64,000 nucleotides of DNA from NCBI GenBank assembly GCA_950022295.1, contig OX465596.1, positions 219,945,501 through 220,009,500 on the forward strand, written 5' to 3'. Position numbers and translations under genes: made by a program. A model generated the notes under the pieces. That model did no database searches and was not told the DNA's origin. It saw only the letters and a program-made list of their open reading frames with translations. Shown here in pieces: positions 11,491 to 22,129 of this stretch (the first letter of the stretch is position 1; each line of letters begins with the position of its first letter). The DNA is from Bromus sterilis (Eukaryota; Streptophyta; Magnoliopsida; Poales; Poaceae).

Positions 11491-14400
11491 TATAAGGGCC
11501 GATATGCGGTACTGTTCTAGATCTAGATGTTTCCATCCAAATCCAGGGACGAAGCACATATCGGTCCGACCGCGACATATGACAATGCCATATGCCCCAG
11601 ATTTCCAACCTTATATCACAACATTACAACTACAAGGATACAACATCTCATACAATCGGCATCCAACTGCCTTAACTACATTACATCAGCGGAAGATACG
11701 TGTCTGAGTACAGACTACAATCAAATGCCTAGCGGCAAAGGTAAAACACACAATTCCCGTAACCACACGGGTCCAGGCTCTCCACGAGGATCTGCCAAAC
11801 TAGTCGTCGTTGAGTCTCCACGAAGGCGTCCAAAAAAAGAGTCGAGGTAGTAATCAACTGCAGCGGCCGATCAGGAAAAACATAAAAGGGAAAAGAAAAG
11901 CTAGGGTGAGAATATATCAAAGTCTTGTAACTAACTTCTCACGGGTAAGATGGGGGTAGTGGTGAGGTTGCAGACGCACTAGCAATATATGAGTGGCTAA
12001 CGTTCTATTTTAGAGTAAGATGAGAACCAAGCATTTGATGAGGGATCGCCTCCAACAAATCTTGCTATCAACTACTTACGCAAGCATAACACCTATCCTA
12101 TCCTTATCCTCCTCTTCGCATCCCGACGAAGAAGAAGCAGTCAAGGCACACACACGTTGATCAAGTTATATTAAGATTATCTCAGTTGTTGTTGTCAATG
12201 AACAAGGAGTAGGTCTCATGTCGTCCATAACCGTGGACACGGCTTCTCGAAAAGATTTAACCCTGCAGGGGTGTACCAATTGCCCATTACAAGGCTCCGC
12301 ACGGACGCCCATCACTCTCAGTTGCTACCCATCATAGGCAACCATTTTATTATTTAGTTCCGAGAGATCCGAAACGACAGGTCCCTCTAGCTAACAACGA
12401 ACAAATCCGGGTGGCCCCCGGGGATTCGACACCCAATCCAAAAGCCGTCCGCACTCTCGGATCGGACTCTTCCGGCTGACGCAGGTCGGGTTACCGGGTC
12501 ACCTCACATGGTGTCGGGTCCTAGCTGATCGGGTGGACCAATAGAGAAACCATGTCTCCACTGGCCCAAATTGTTTTAAAAGATATCTGCTAGGAGCGAC
12601 CCGACAGACATATATGCATGGTTTGCAAATGGTAAATCGGCTTGGGCCACCTGTAGAAATGTTTGAAGCTAGGTAGGTAAGAAAAGGGGACCCCATAGTA
12701 TCCCACACGCGGTTAGGCACGCTCGTCAAGAGACACAATACCCGGAACTCGGTTCCTAGGTGACTCGAATGGAACAAATCATCGGGGCGGGATAGCCTAG
12801 ACCTTCCATATTTCATCGAATATAGTCAACATTATAATAATTATATAATCCAAAACAACATAATACTGTGATAGCCCAATCCAAGGAGTAACAGGTTAAC
12901 TGTTGATAAAATCCTAGCATGCATACTAAGCAGTGGCTGAGCAGCGAGGAATAGTAACATAGCCGAACAAGGTTTGCTGGGATGTGGAGGGACATGGTTG
13001 TTTGGTTTTATTTGAGAGGCATGAATATAAAGTGGTAGGATAAAGAAATTGTTCTATCCTACACCTAGGCGCGAGTGAGCTGAAAGTTATAAGCATGATA
13101 TATGCTCCCCCCTTACCTGGATAGAAGACGAAACCGAAGGTGAAGTCGATCGATCTCAAACTTGCATCGTCTCCGAGAGGAAGCCGCGGAAGCACACAAG
13201 AAGGAAACACTGGAAAAGGAAATCAACGAGCAAGCATCTATTACTACGAAGCAATCACGAGAAAGTAATAATAATAATGTAACACGAGACAACGCAATAC
13301 GATCGCATCTATCGTTTGAGCGGTTACTAACAGGTTAAGTGGAGTACTCGTCACACACGACGATACCATACATTTACCAGGGTTCAACTTGTTTAGCTAC
13401 ACAAGGAGAGCAGAGGTTATTAACATGGCATCTCACTCAAGAATGACATAGCACACAAACATGACAAGAGGTGAAGCATAAGGTAAACTATCTATGCTAG
13501 TTAATTTAAGTGCGGCACAACCTAAACATGGCATTCCACTAAGCACCCCACAACAATTAAAGCATTTCGTACTGTTCTGCCCTAAACCATATTTTAGGTT
13601 GGTTAGCAACAGAAAAAAATAGAATAAACACAAAGTACATGAAATTCTAATCAAGTTACATATAAGGAACACTCCAAACGAAGTTACGGTTACAAAGATA
13701 CAAGCAAAACAAGTTTGGAACACAATCTGTCAACATCAGGAAGCACACTTTAGAGCAATGCATAAACAGGATAATGAATTCAAACATGCCCATAAATGAT
13801 ATAAAACTAAAGTATACATGGCAGGGAAGGCATGGCAAAAGGAATTATGCAAATAGGCATCATGGTTCACTAGTTATAAGCAACACAAAAAGCTATAAAA
13901 CATTACTGGTCTAGGACTTAGTGAAAATCAGGTAAACCGGGCAAAAATATATGAAAAAGTGCAGAAACATGACATAGAAATATATGGGCATGAACTAGAC
14001 ATGATGGTGATCAGGTAAAAACAAGAATCAAGGTCATAGGCATCAGAGATCAAAAGATAATAAGCATGCAACATGGTATCAGAAAGTTACAGACTTTGGA
14101 GCTACACATAACTATGACCAGGAATGTAAACATGACAATGCAATACATATAATAGAAGTAGACATGGTGCTTAACAGTATGCAACAATAATCAATGCAAT
14201 AGGCCTCATGGATGTGTCACAATCATCAATCAAACTTGCAATAAAATAACAGCAGCAGCACATAACAGAAATTAGCAACGGTTAACATTCTGGTGCCCAC
14301 TTCAATAGATATTAACAAAATCGAGATAGCCTCAAATCAAAATTCTCACAAAAGATGAAAGTTAGAGCACAACAATTTTCCTTTTGGGCGCACATGCATC

Positions 14401-15729
14401 CGGGCTACGGATCGCTCGCAAATCTACTCGAAAAACTGAATACAGCAGTACTTATCAGGGACTTAGAAAAGAAAAACACTGAGGAAATAACAAAATTGAT
14501 AAATAGATAATAAAGGAAGGGAGAGGAAGGCCGGCTCCCCCATGGGCCAGGCCCATTTGGCCGGCGGCCAGCGCTGGGCCGCGGTTCCTGGCGGGCCTTG
14601 GCGAGGTGGGCCGCGTGGTGTCGCCGGGCTGGACGGCCCACGGCCACGGCGGTTGGCGGTGTCGGATCACGGTCTCGACCGCGGCGGTGGTGGCGCCCGC
14701 CGGCGAGCGGAGGCACGGTGAGTGGGACGGGCGCGGGGATGCAGGTCGGTGGCGTGAGAGGCTGCGGCAGGAGGCCGGCGAGCAGGGGCGTGGAGGTGGC
14801 CAGCGGCGGGGTACGGTGGCGGCGTGGCCCGGATGCTCGAGCTCGGCCGTGGCCGGCCATGGCAAGACGGCGGCTGGTGGCTTCCGGTGGCCTGCGAGGT
14901 GGAGAGAGGTCAGTAGGGACAGGGGAGAAAGAGAGAGGGAGGCGCGAGGGGATGAGAGGGAGAGGGGAGAGAGGTCGGCGGCTCGCCGGAGACAGGCGGC
15001 GGCAGCGGCTCCCGATGCAGACGACGGCGGCTAGGAGGAGAGGTAGGAGAGAGAGGTGGGAAGTTGGGGGTGACGTGGCGGCCTCTGGGCCGTCGGATCA
15101 CGAGATCTGACCGTCCAGATGGCTTGGGGGCTGAATTTTTAGATCTGGCTAGGGTTTGGTGCGAAAATAAGGGTATTTTTGAGGCAAATGTGAGGGGGTG
15201 GCTGCAATTTTTAGGCTAGGTAAACCCTAGAAAGCGGTGGGAGAGTGGTGGTCTTTATATAGCCCAGGTGCCTGGCAGTTTGCAAAAACATCCCCGGTTT
15301 TTCTATCGCGTGCGCGGTGTTTACATTTCTGACCGCCGAGGGTCCGCAGGACCTCCGATTCGGGTAGAACTTTGAACTACGCGATCAACGCGTCGAGCCG
15401 GCGGCGTTCACCTCGCGCTGGAACCGTTCCGAGAACACTTTCCGGCGCGCTATAAAATATCCCGTTTATTTATTAAACGGGGTTTTTCGTTCCGTTTGCT
15501 GCGGCTGGTCTTGTGCGGGTTTTCGCGACGGTGATCCGGTGTAACCAGGTGTCACAAAGGTCGAGTGTCATGGTGGCAAGGGTCAATCTCCGTCCGGTAC
15601 GAGATAAGAGGGGGGAAGATAATCGCCGATCGATCAATCGGGGATGCAAACACCGCAAAAAAATCAGACAATCAAGCAATTCACACCGAAAACAAAATTT
15701 TTAATTTTAGTGAAATCTGGGCTGTTACA
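11491..15729 (-). mobile_element. Q2: solo LTR of Q family inserted in gag
   Basis: A single 4.24-kb LTR with no PBS, core or second LTR beside it. It starts on the minus strand at 15729 (TGTAACAGCCC) and ends at 11491 with GGCCCTTATA, where the normal terminal CA has become TA. It carries a TATA box at 15254-15262, a GC-rich leader (about 14520-15110), and the conserved block near 12223-12290. A 5-bp TSD with one mismatch and uninterrupted gag homology across the two flanks show that the LTR inserted in gag and later lost its core by LTR-LTR recombination. No gene is seen inside. Confidence 0.85.
15254..15262 (-). promoter_or_regulatory. TATA box of Q2
   Basis: CTATATAAA on the minus strand, about 470 bp inside the LTR start, as in the other Q LTRs. 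Confidence 0.7.
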
Positions 15730-16282
15730 CTCCCCGGCCGAATCTAATAGGTTCCGCGAGGTAAAGTTCAAGTCTGGATAACCATCCAGGTAGTCAAACC
15801 ATGTGTAGGGCATTTCTTAACAAGAGATTTCATACGTTCCCAAGCTTGGGCAACGTGTTCATTATCCAATTGCCTAAATTCATAATGTTTTTCCTCAATT
15901 GGACAATTTTGCAGGTGGGTAGTACTTCCCAATAAAAGCATCTTTGCACTTATCCCAAGAATCTATGTTATTCCTAGGAAAAAATTGAAACCATATTTTA
16001 GCTCCCTCCCTCAAAGAGAAAGGAAAAAAGTTTGAGCTTAACAACATCACCTTCTACTTCTTTATACTTTTGCATATCACATAATTCAACAAAATTATTC
16101 AAGTGTAAAGCAATATCATCTCCAGCACCAGAGAATTGATATCTTATAACAAGGTTCAGTAAAGCAGGTTTAAATTCATAAGAGGTAGCTGAAGTGGCAG
16201 GTGTGTCAATAGGAGTGCAGATAAAGTCTTTGTTGTTGTGACTGGTGAAGTCAAATAAATTGGTGATTTCAGTGGAACCCAT
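15730..16282 (-). pseudogene. gag, N-terminal part (A-minus)
   Basis: The frame starts at the ATG at 16282 (product begins MGSTEITNLFDF). It carries the core Retrotrans_gag signature of Athila elements: a QFSGAGDDIALHLNNF helix followed by VVKLKLFSF at about residues 50-90. A one-base gain in a T run (plus-strand A run near 16024-16029) shifts the frame. Past it, the typical REGAKIWFQFFP and later LDGYPDLNFTSRNLLD segments are readable in another frame, interrupted by stops. The last codons adjoin Q2 at 15730. Gag would form the virus-like particle; here it is inactivated by the frameshift, stops and the Q2 insertion. Confidence 0.78.
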
Positions 16283-16420
16283 AGTAGCAGAAAGTGTGGC
16301 AGATTTTTTTTTTGTAATTTTCGATATAAGACACAAAGATAAAAACTGAAAGGTAAACTAACAAGACTAAAAAGTAAAGGTAAAAGATAGTGGGCAACTC
16401 CCCTATCTTATCACTCGGAG

Positions 16421-16438
16421 TCCCCGGCAATGGCGCCA
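16421..16438 (-). promoter_or_regulatory. Primer-binding site of A-minus (tRNA-Asp type)
   Basis: The minus strand reads TGGCGCCATTGCCGGGGA, the Athila-type PBS usually matched to tRNA-Asp, with one difference (A for G) from A-plus. It lies 10 bp from the LTR end at 16449. Confidence 0.9.
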
Positions 16439-16448
16439 GAATTTTGCT

Positions 16449-17800
16449 TGATGGCGTGGAAGTGGTAATGGCTTCTCGCCCTTCGTTGGTTACCCAAGTG
16501 GAAGGTGAGATGTAGGATAACAAAAAATTTCCCCTATGTAGAGGATAGGCTTTGTCTCCCGTAGGACTCTGACGATGATAAGTAGGTGTCAGCGGCGCAC
16601 CTGACGCGGACCTGCACAGAATACAATTAACTTTGCTCCCAACGAAGTTCAGAGAGGTTGTCAATCTCTCCGCTCTTGTTGTTTACAAAGGATCAAACGA
16701 CAAGAGATAATGATAATGATAGAAACTGAAAATAAATACTGAAAAGGTAAATAGCTTGCAAACAGCAATGTTCACTAGTGATGTCTCTCTCCCAAAAGAC
16801 GATAAAACTTCTATGCGAGGTAAACAAATTTCAGATGGGAAATTGACTGGATTATAAACGCACCGCAATGCTAACTATGCTACAAAAGAAAGGAAGAGGC
16901 TCATAAGCATGGGAAGTACGCCAAAATAAGTAGACCGAAATCCATCTGCATCTACTACTAATCATCCACCTTGAGATATCTATCCAGAACATATCGCTGG
17001 TATTAAGTTGTGAGCCCCACCCAAAGTGTAAATCCAAAGGAACAGACAACTGCATTAAAAGAACTTTGTGTAAAGTAAACAATCCTTGCAACCGCGGCTA
17101 CAAGCATCGTTGTTTTCCCCCTTCTGGCCACAGCACATCCCCTAGACTCATGTTTCTGTCACTCAAGCGTGTCATCAGGGGGCATGTACCCCCAATCGAG
17201 CATGACGTTCCCCTTGGAGTCACTACCTACCACTTGGCCAAAGGTTTAAACAGCAATGGAAGAACATGCAAGAATTACTTAGTAACAAAAATATAAGAGA
17301 TCAAAACCAAATATATAACTCTATCATGATCTGAACATAATCTCATAATCCATCAGATCCCATCAAACTCAGCATAGCAACAGCATAAGAATTACATAAG
17401 TGCCTCGATCATGTAGGGCAGCTCACGAGGTCTAAACCATGAAGAACAAAGAGGGGAGGAGAACATCACATAGCTACTGATCACGGACCCATGGTCCAAG
17501 GTAAACTACTCACGGCACATCCGGGAAGCGTCCATGGTGGAGGGAAAGCTCCCGGAGGTCGATCCTCCCTCCGGCAGGGTGCCGGGAAGGGTCCTGACGG
17601 TGCTCCCGCTTTTGGAAACGCGGCGACGGCGGAAACAAAGGAGAATTTTCGAAATACGGTTCTGTCTCCGGAAGTTTCCCGTGACGGAGAATAAAATAGG
17701 CGAAGGGGGGAAGCCAGGGGGCACCAAGGGCCCAGGCGCCCCCCTAGCGCGGCCAGGCCCCTGGCCGCGCCAGGTGGACTCCTGTGTGCCTGGTGGTGGC
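16449..17800 (-). repeat. A-minus 5' LTR, distal part
   Basis: The 3' portion of the A-minus 5' LTR (element orientation), ending ...CCACGCCATCA at 16449 next to the PBS. It is continuous with 26938-27201 once A-plus is removed, giving a 1.6-kb LTR. It contains no coding sequence that I can support. The last five bases (17796-17800, GTGGC) form the left TSD of A-plus. Confidence 0.85.
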
Positions 17801-19398
17801 TGATACGTCCCAAACGTATCTATAATTTCTGCTTGCTCCATGCATGTTTTGTGTGATATAGCTATGTTTTTATATACTTTTATATATCTTTATAACATAT
17901 TTTGGAACTAACCTATTAATGGTTTCAAGAGTGCACAAATTCTAGTTTTTTTTACTTTATGTGTAGAAATTACTTGGATAAATGAAAAATCACAAAAAGG
18001 AGCCTTGTAGGAGTTGGACTCTTAACTCTCCCGAAATCTGTCCCCACCAGACAGGTTTTAAAGATCGCCTCGGAAACGCTAGAAGACGGCCTCAAACGGA
18101 AAAACTTAAAACTACAAAGTTGTAGGGAATTTTTTTCCGGTGGATTTAGACATAAAATTCGGCCCACTCGGTGTTCGGATTCTTCCAGAAACCCCGAAAT
18201 ACAGAAGACGTAATCTGGATTACGGGAATCCGAGAGTCTATATAAAGAGAGGAAACATAGGTCAAAGGGTACCACGAAATTTCCTCCCCCTTGGCAGCCT
18301 TCTTGAGGGGAAGATCAATCTCCACAGCAGCACCATCTCCAAGGAACAAGAAGGGCCCAAGGGCCGCTGCCCTCAAGGTTCGTGGCCGTGGCCGTGGGTG
18401 CCGCCGCCGCCGTCGCCGCCGCCGTCGCCGTCTCCTTCATCTCCTCCGGGCTGCACCTCTCCATCAACAACTCTCCCTCTCACCATGTCCATGTGTGAGT
18501 AGTTCCCCTCGGGGCTAAGGCTTGTATCTTGATCTATGTGGTTTCTCTCTCTCCCATGATGTGATTTTTGTTGTGATCATAGGCTATGTTAATCTAGGGT
18601 GATCCCATGATGTTTCCCCTTCTTCTATGTATTGGATTTGATGTACTCAATTGATCCTATCTAGTATAATCCTCGAGACCAAGGTGACAGCTGTCTATTG
18701 GACATGGATTAGAAGAATATTATCATGAGTGATTTCCTCTTTTGTGTGTGGATCGAAGATTGAGAGTCTTTTGGTGCTTGTCTTTGACTATCCTTTAGAT
18801 ATGTTGTGGTGATTGTGGTACTCTCTTTGGATGGCCGCGGTGACATTGGGAAATCCATAGATTGACAACTACGAACTTTGAGGTGTGCTTTTGTAGCCCT
18901 ATATAATTCTCGTCCTCTCTTGACCACAAAGGATTGACCTCTGAGTGTGTCTTCATTGCATGTTTTATGGGAAATATCATGTGATTATACTATGTTAATG
19001 TTGTTGGGAGTTGACAATAGTGAAAGTATGAAGCCTAGGCCTTGTTTCCATCATTGTTACACCATTTGCACTCACTTTTGTTACTTGTTTCTTTGCTGCA
19101 CTTTTTATTACAGATTTATATTACTTCGTTTTATCACACCTATCTCCAATATTTTACACTCTCTTCGCCGAACTAGTGCACCTATATTACTCCTAGTTGT
19201 ATTAGGTGAGTTGGGGACATAAGAGACTTACTGTTTCTTAATTGCAGGGTTGCTTGAGAGAGACCATCTTCAACCTCTACTTCCCTGAGTTCGATAAACC
19301 TTAGGTCATCCACTTGAGGGAAATTGCTGCTGTCCTACAAACCTCTACGCTTGGAGGCCCAACATAGTCCACAAGAATAGAAGCGTGCGTACACATGA
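17801..19398 (+). repeat. A-plus 5' LTR (1598 bp)
   Basis: It begins TGATACGTCCCAAACGTATC and ends ACATGA (the 3' LTR keeps ACATCA). A TATA box is at 18238-18246, followed by a (CCG)n-rich leader near 18390-18450. It is about 370 bp longer than the 3' LTR, because it retains the segment at about 17966-18310 that the 3' LTR has lost. Confidence 0.9.
18238..18246 (+). promoter_or_regulatory. TATA box of A-plus 5' LTR
   Basis: CTATATAAA on the plus strand, about 440 bp inside the LTR. The equivalent is deleted from the 3' LTR. Confidence 0.7.
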
Positions 19399-19407
19399 AG
19401 CTATTTC

Positions 19408-19425
19408 TGGCGCCGTTGCCGGGGA
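19408..19425 (+). promoter_or_regulatory. Primer-binding site of A-plus (tRNA-Asp type)
   Basis: TGGCGCCGTTGCCGGGGA, the standard Athila PBS, 9 bp after the LTR end. Confidence 0.93.
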
Positions 19426-19503
19426 GGTGAGTGCTTGAAGGTATATCTTTAAATCTTGCAATTAAATCTTTTTTTTCTTGTTTTATTTTCACTAGTTAGG
19501 CTT

Positions 19504-19890
19504 ATGGAAAACAACAAAAATATTATGAGAGAGCTTTATAAGCTCTACCTTGAGTTGGGACATGAAGTTTTTGAAGAGAAGATCAAAACGCCTATGGAGC
19601 TTTACTATTTGCACAACACTCATGATAGTACTAATGTTATTTGCATGTCTTCTTTGAATACTCTTGATGCTAATGATATGCAAAGCTATAAGCTTGGGGA
19701 TGCTACGTTTTATGAAGATGATCTTTTTAGCCCCCCATGTTTTGATGAGGAAATTTATTTTGATGGTACTTTGCCTCCTATCTATGATGATTATTGTGAT
19801 GACACTTATGCTATAAAGAATAAATGTTTGCAAGTGTATCATGATAAGAAAGATTCTATTTTCTTAAGTTTGCTCCCACTATTACAATAA
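19504..19890 (+). CDS. Small acidic ORF of A-plus, function unknown
   Basis: 128 codons from an ATG at 19504, 79 bp after the PBS, where gag would normally start. The product is acidic, with several Asp/Glu- and Tyr-rich patches (for example DDLFSPPCFDEE near residue 75), and has no zinc knuckle, Gag helix or protease motif that I recognise. An in-frame ATG at 19456 would extend it by 16 hydrophobic residues; I prefer 19504. A degraded or replaced gag N-terminus is possible, but I cannot show homology. It could equally be a chance frame in a non-autonomous element. Confidence 0.45.
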   Translation: MENNKNIMRELYKLYLELGHEVFEEKIKTPMELYYLHNTHDSTNVICMSSLNTLDANDMQSYKLGDATFYEDDLFSPPCFDEEIYFDGTLPPIYDDYCDDTYAIKNKCLQVYHDKKDSIFLSLLPLLQ

Positions 19891-22124
19891 TATCATGTTC
19901 CCTCTCTTTATGTTGAAGGTTTTGAAGTTGCACTTATTTTGGCTTCCTATGCTAATATCTTTATGCTCCCATGAGTTATTTCTCTACAAGATCACTTTTC
20001 ATAGGAAGCATGTTAGGCTTAAATGTTTTTGGTATTTGCTTCTTCATGCTATCTTTTGTTCTTTAACTCTTATTCCTACGAGAGCATCATTAAAATCTTA
20101 AGCCTATCTTTATGGCTATAAAAAAAGAGCTCTAGGGAGACAACCCTTGTTATCTTTACTTTGAGTTTTTACTTTCTGTTTTTAGTGGTCTTGATGATTT
20201 TTACTACTGTAGCAACATCATTGTATATTTATTTTCAAGCTTTGTGCCAAGTTATAGCCTCATATGACAAGGCAAGTGAAACTTGTGACATGTTGTCCAG
20301 AAAACTGATTCTGTCCTCGTGACGGGACAAATCACAGAAAAATCCCAGTTCATCTTTTTGAGCTGAAATTTTTACACAGAGTGCTCTATACAATTACGGA
20401 ACTATTGTACGTTCTGAGTTTTTTAATTTGAGTTGCATAAGTACACCTAAAAAATTCTTTATTACCTGCTGTTCTGTTTTTCACAGATTCTGCCACGTTT
20501 TGTCTCTCCTAACTTTTGCAAACCTTAAGCTTGCTTTTTCTTTGAAAAAACCTTTTGGAAATCTTGAGAAACAATAGCTCTTCAAGAATATCTTTATATC
20601 CAGTGGGGAAAAATTATTTTATGATGGGTACTAACCTTGCTAATCAGATTATGATGAGTTATGTATGAAGGGAGTTTTCAAGTGTGCGAGGGAAGATGGT
20701 GAAAGAAGATTCGGGAGTGTCAAGCGCTCAAGCTTGGGGATGCCCCCATGCATCCCCAACAAATATTCAAGGAGACTCAAGCGTCTAAGCTTGGGGATGC
20801 CCCCGTGCATCCCCTTCTCCATCAACAATCATCAGTTCGTCCCTCGTTGCACTATATTTTTATCAATTTATGCATTATGTGCTATGCTTGGAGCGTCTTT
20901 CTCTTTAGTTTTTAGTTTTCTTTAGCTTTGCCTACTGGTCATATCTTGTGAGATATTAAAATCCTTGATTGGGAGAGAAAAACGCTTCACTTTAAACTAG
21001 AACATCTCATACGATTTTATGCTTATCTTTTGCTGTGAGTGTTCTTTATCTTTGCATAGCTACTGTTCTGTTTAGTTGTAGTGCTTTAGAGTTTCTCTAG
21101 AGCTTTTGTCTCAGGTCTGAACTTTCTATAATTTGCATGCTTATCTTGTTTGGAGATTTTGCCTGTTGCACTGAGTTATGTGTCTTGACTAGAAAGTAGG
21201 TAGTTGAAGTTGCTATTTTTTTTGTAGTAGTAACTTGCAATAGTTTTGAGGTATTGACTTGAGTAATGTTTGAACTTTTGGTGTCAAGAGATTTAACCTA
21301 TTAGTGATAGATGTCGTATTTTGGGCAATATGTGTTTATTTTCAAAACTTACAAAATTAGTTGAGAACTTTAGCTACTAGATGGATCACTACTCTTTGGA
21401 GGGATCGAATATTAGAGTACACTCACGTACCATGAGTCGAGGATGCGCAAGGATAACCAAACCCCCTTACACTCCTCCTCGGGGGTACTTGTCTCTTTGT
21501 GAACCTCCTAACTAGATTGAGAGTTACCGATAATAAGTGCATGAGTTCTTTGGACTAATGTAAGTATTGAAAGTTGACACTTCCACCTCCTCATATTTGC
21601 TAGCCTCTCCTGTGCCGTGCATTTCCTTCTTCTCACTCCGAGAGTTAGCGTCCACCTTCGCCGGTACATCCAAACCCTTGGCACGATACGCTCTGTCATC
21701 ATAAACCTCCTTATATCCTTCCTCAAAAAAGCCACCGTACCTACCTATCAAGGCATTTCCATAGCCTTTCCGAGATATATTTCCATGCAATATCCACCTC
21801 TTCATGACTTTATCTTCATGTCATACATGTTCCTGCTACACTGGCAGAGGCATACATTTGCATACTTCATGATAGTTACATGTTCTTTATGATTTGAGTA
21901 CTTTGTAAAGTGTGAAAGATCTTCTATACTTTTTGTAATATATAGAGTGTTGCCCTTAAAGTGAGGAAAAGATCCCAAAGAGGACAAAATCAAAAGATCC
22001 CAAAGAGGAAAATGAGAGAAATAGAAAGAGCCATTGAGGCCACCAAAAAAATACAAAAAAATAGAAAAAAGAGAAAAAGAAATAAAAAGAGAGAAAGGGG
22101 CAACACTACTATCCTTTTGAGAGA
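19891..22124 (+). other. A-plus internal non-coding region, left of solo LTR
   Basis: No gene supported. It contains two short hairpins (20736-20757 and 20793-20814), each preceded by AAGCTTGGGGATG-like sequence. It also contains a stretch (21440-22125) whose reverse complement resembles 8830-9540 of A-minus. Low-complexity A-rich sequence lies at 22040-22110. Confidence 0.65.
20736..20814 (+). repeat. Pair of GGGGATGC hairpins with PPT-like lead-in
   Basis: Two perfect 8-bp stems, GGGGATGC/GCATCCCC, with 6-base loops (CCCCAT and CCCCGT), 57 bp apart, at 20736-20757 and 20793-20814. Each follows AGCTT, so that the purine-rich AAGCTTGGGGATG equals the 3' polypurine tract at 25691-25703. Confidence 0.8.
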
Positions 22125-22129
22125 TCCAC
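22125..22129. repeat. Left target-site duplication of T solo LTR
   Basis: TCCAC at 22125-22129 is repeated exactly at 24920-24924. Confidence 0.9.

Noticed and set aside
16421..16440. A tRNA-like sequence at the Athila PBS sites
   Set aside because: Only the 18-base primer complement is present; no tRNA fold around it.
18380..18450. CCG/GCC-rich stretch as a gene exon encoding an Arg/Pro repeat
   Set aside because: It is a short trinucleotide run inside the A-plus LTR leader, also in the 3' LTR, with no surrounding gene structure.
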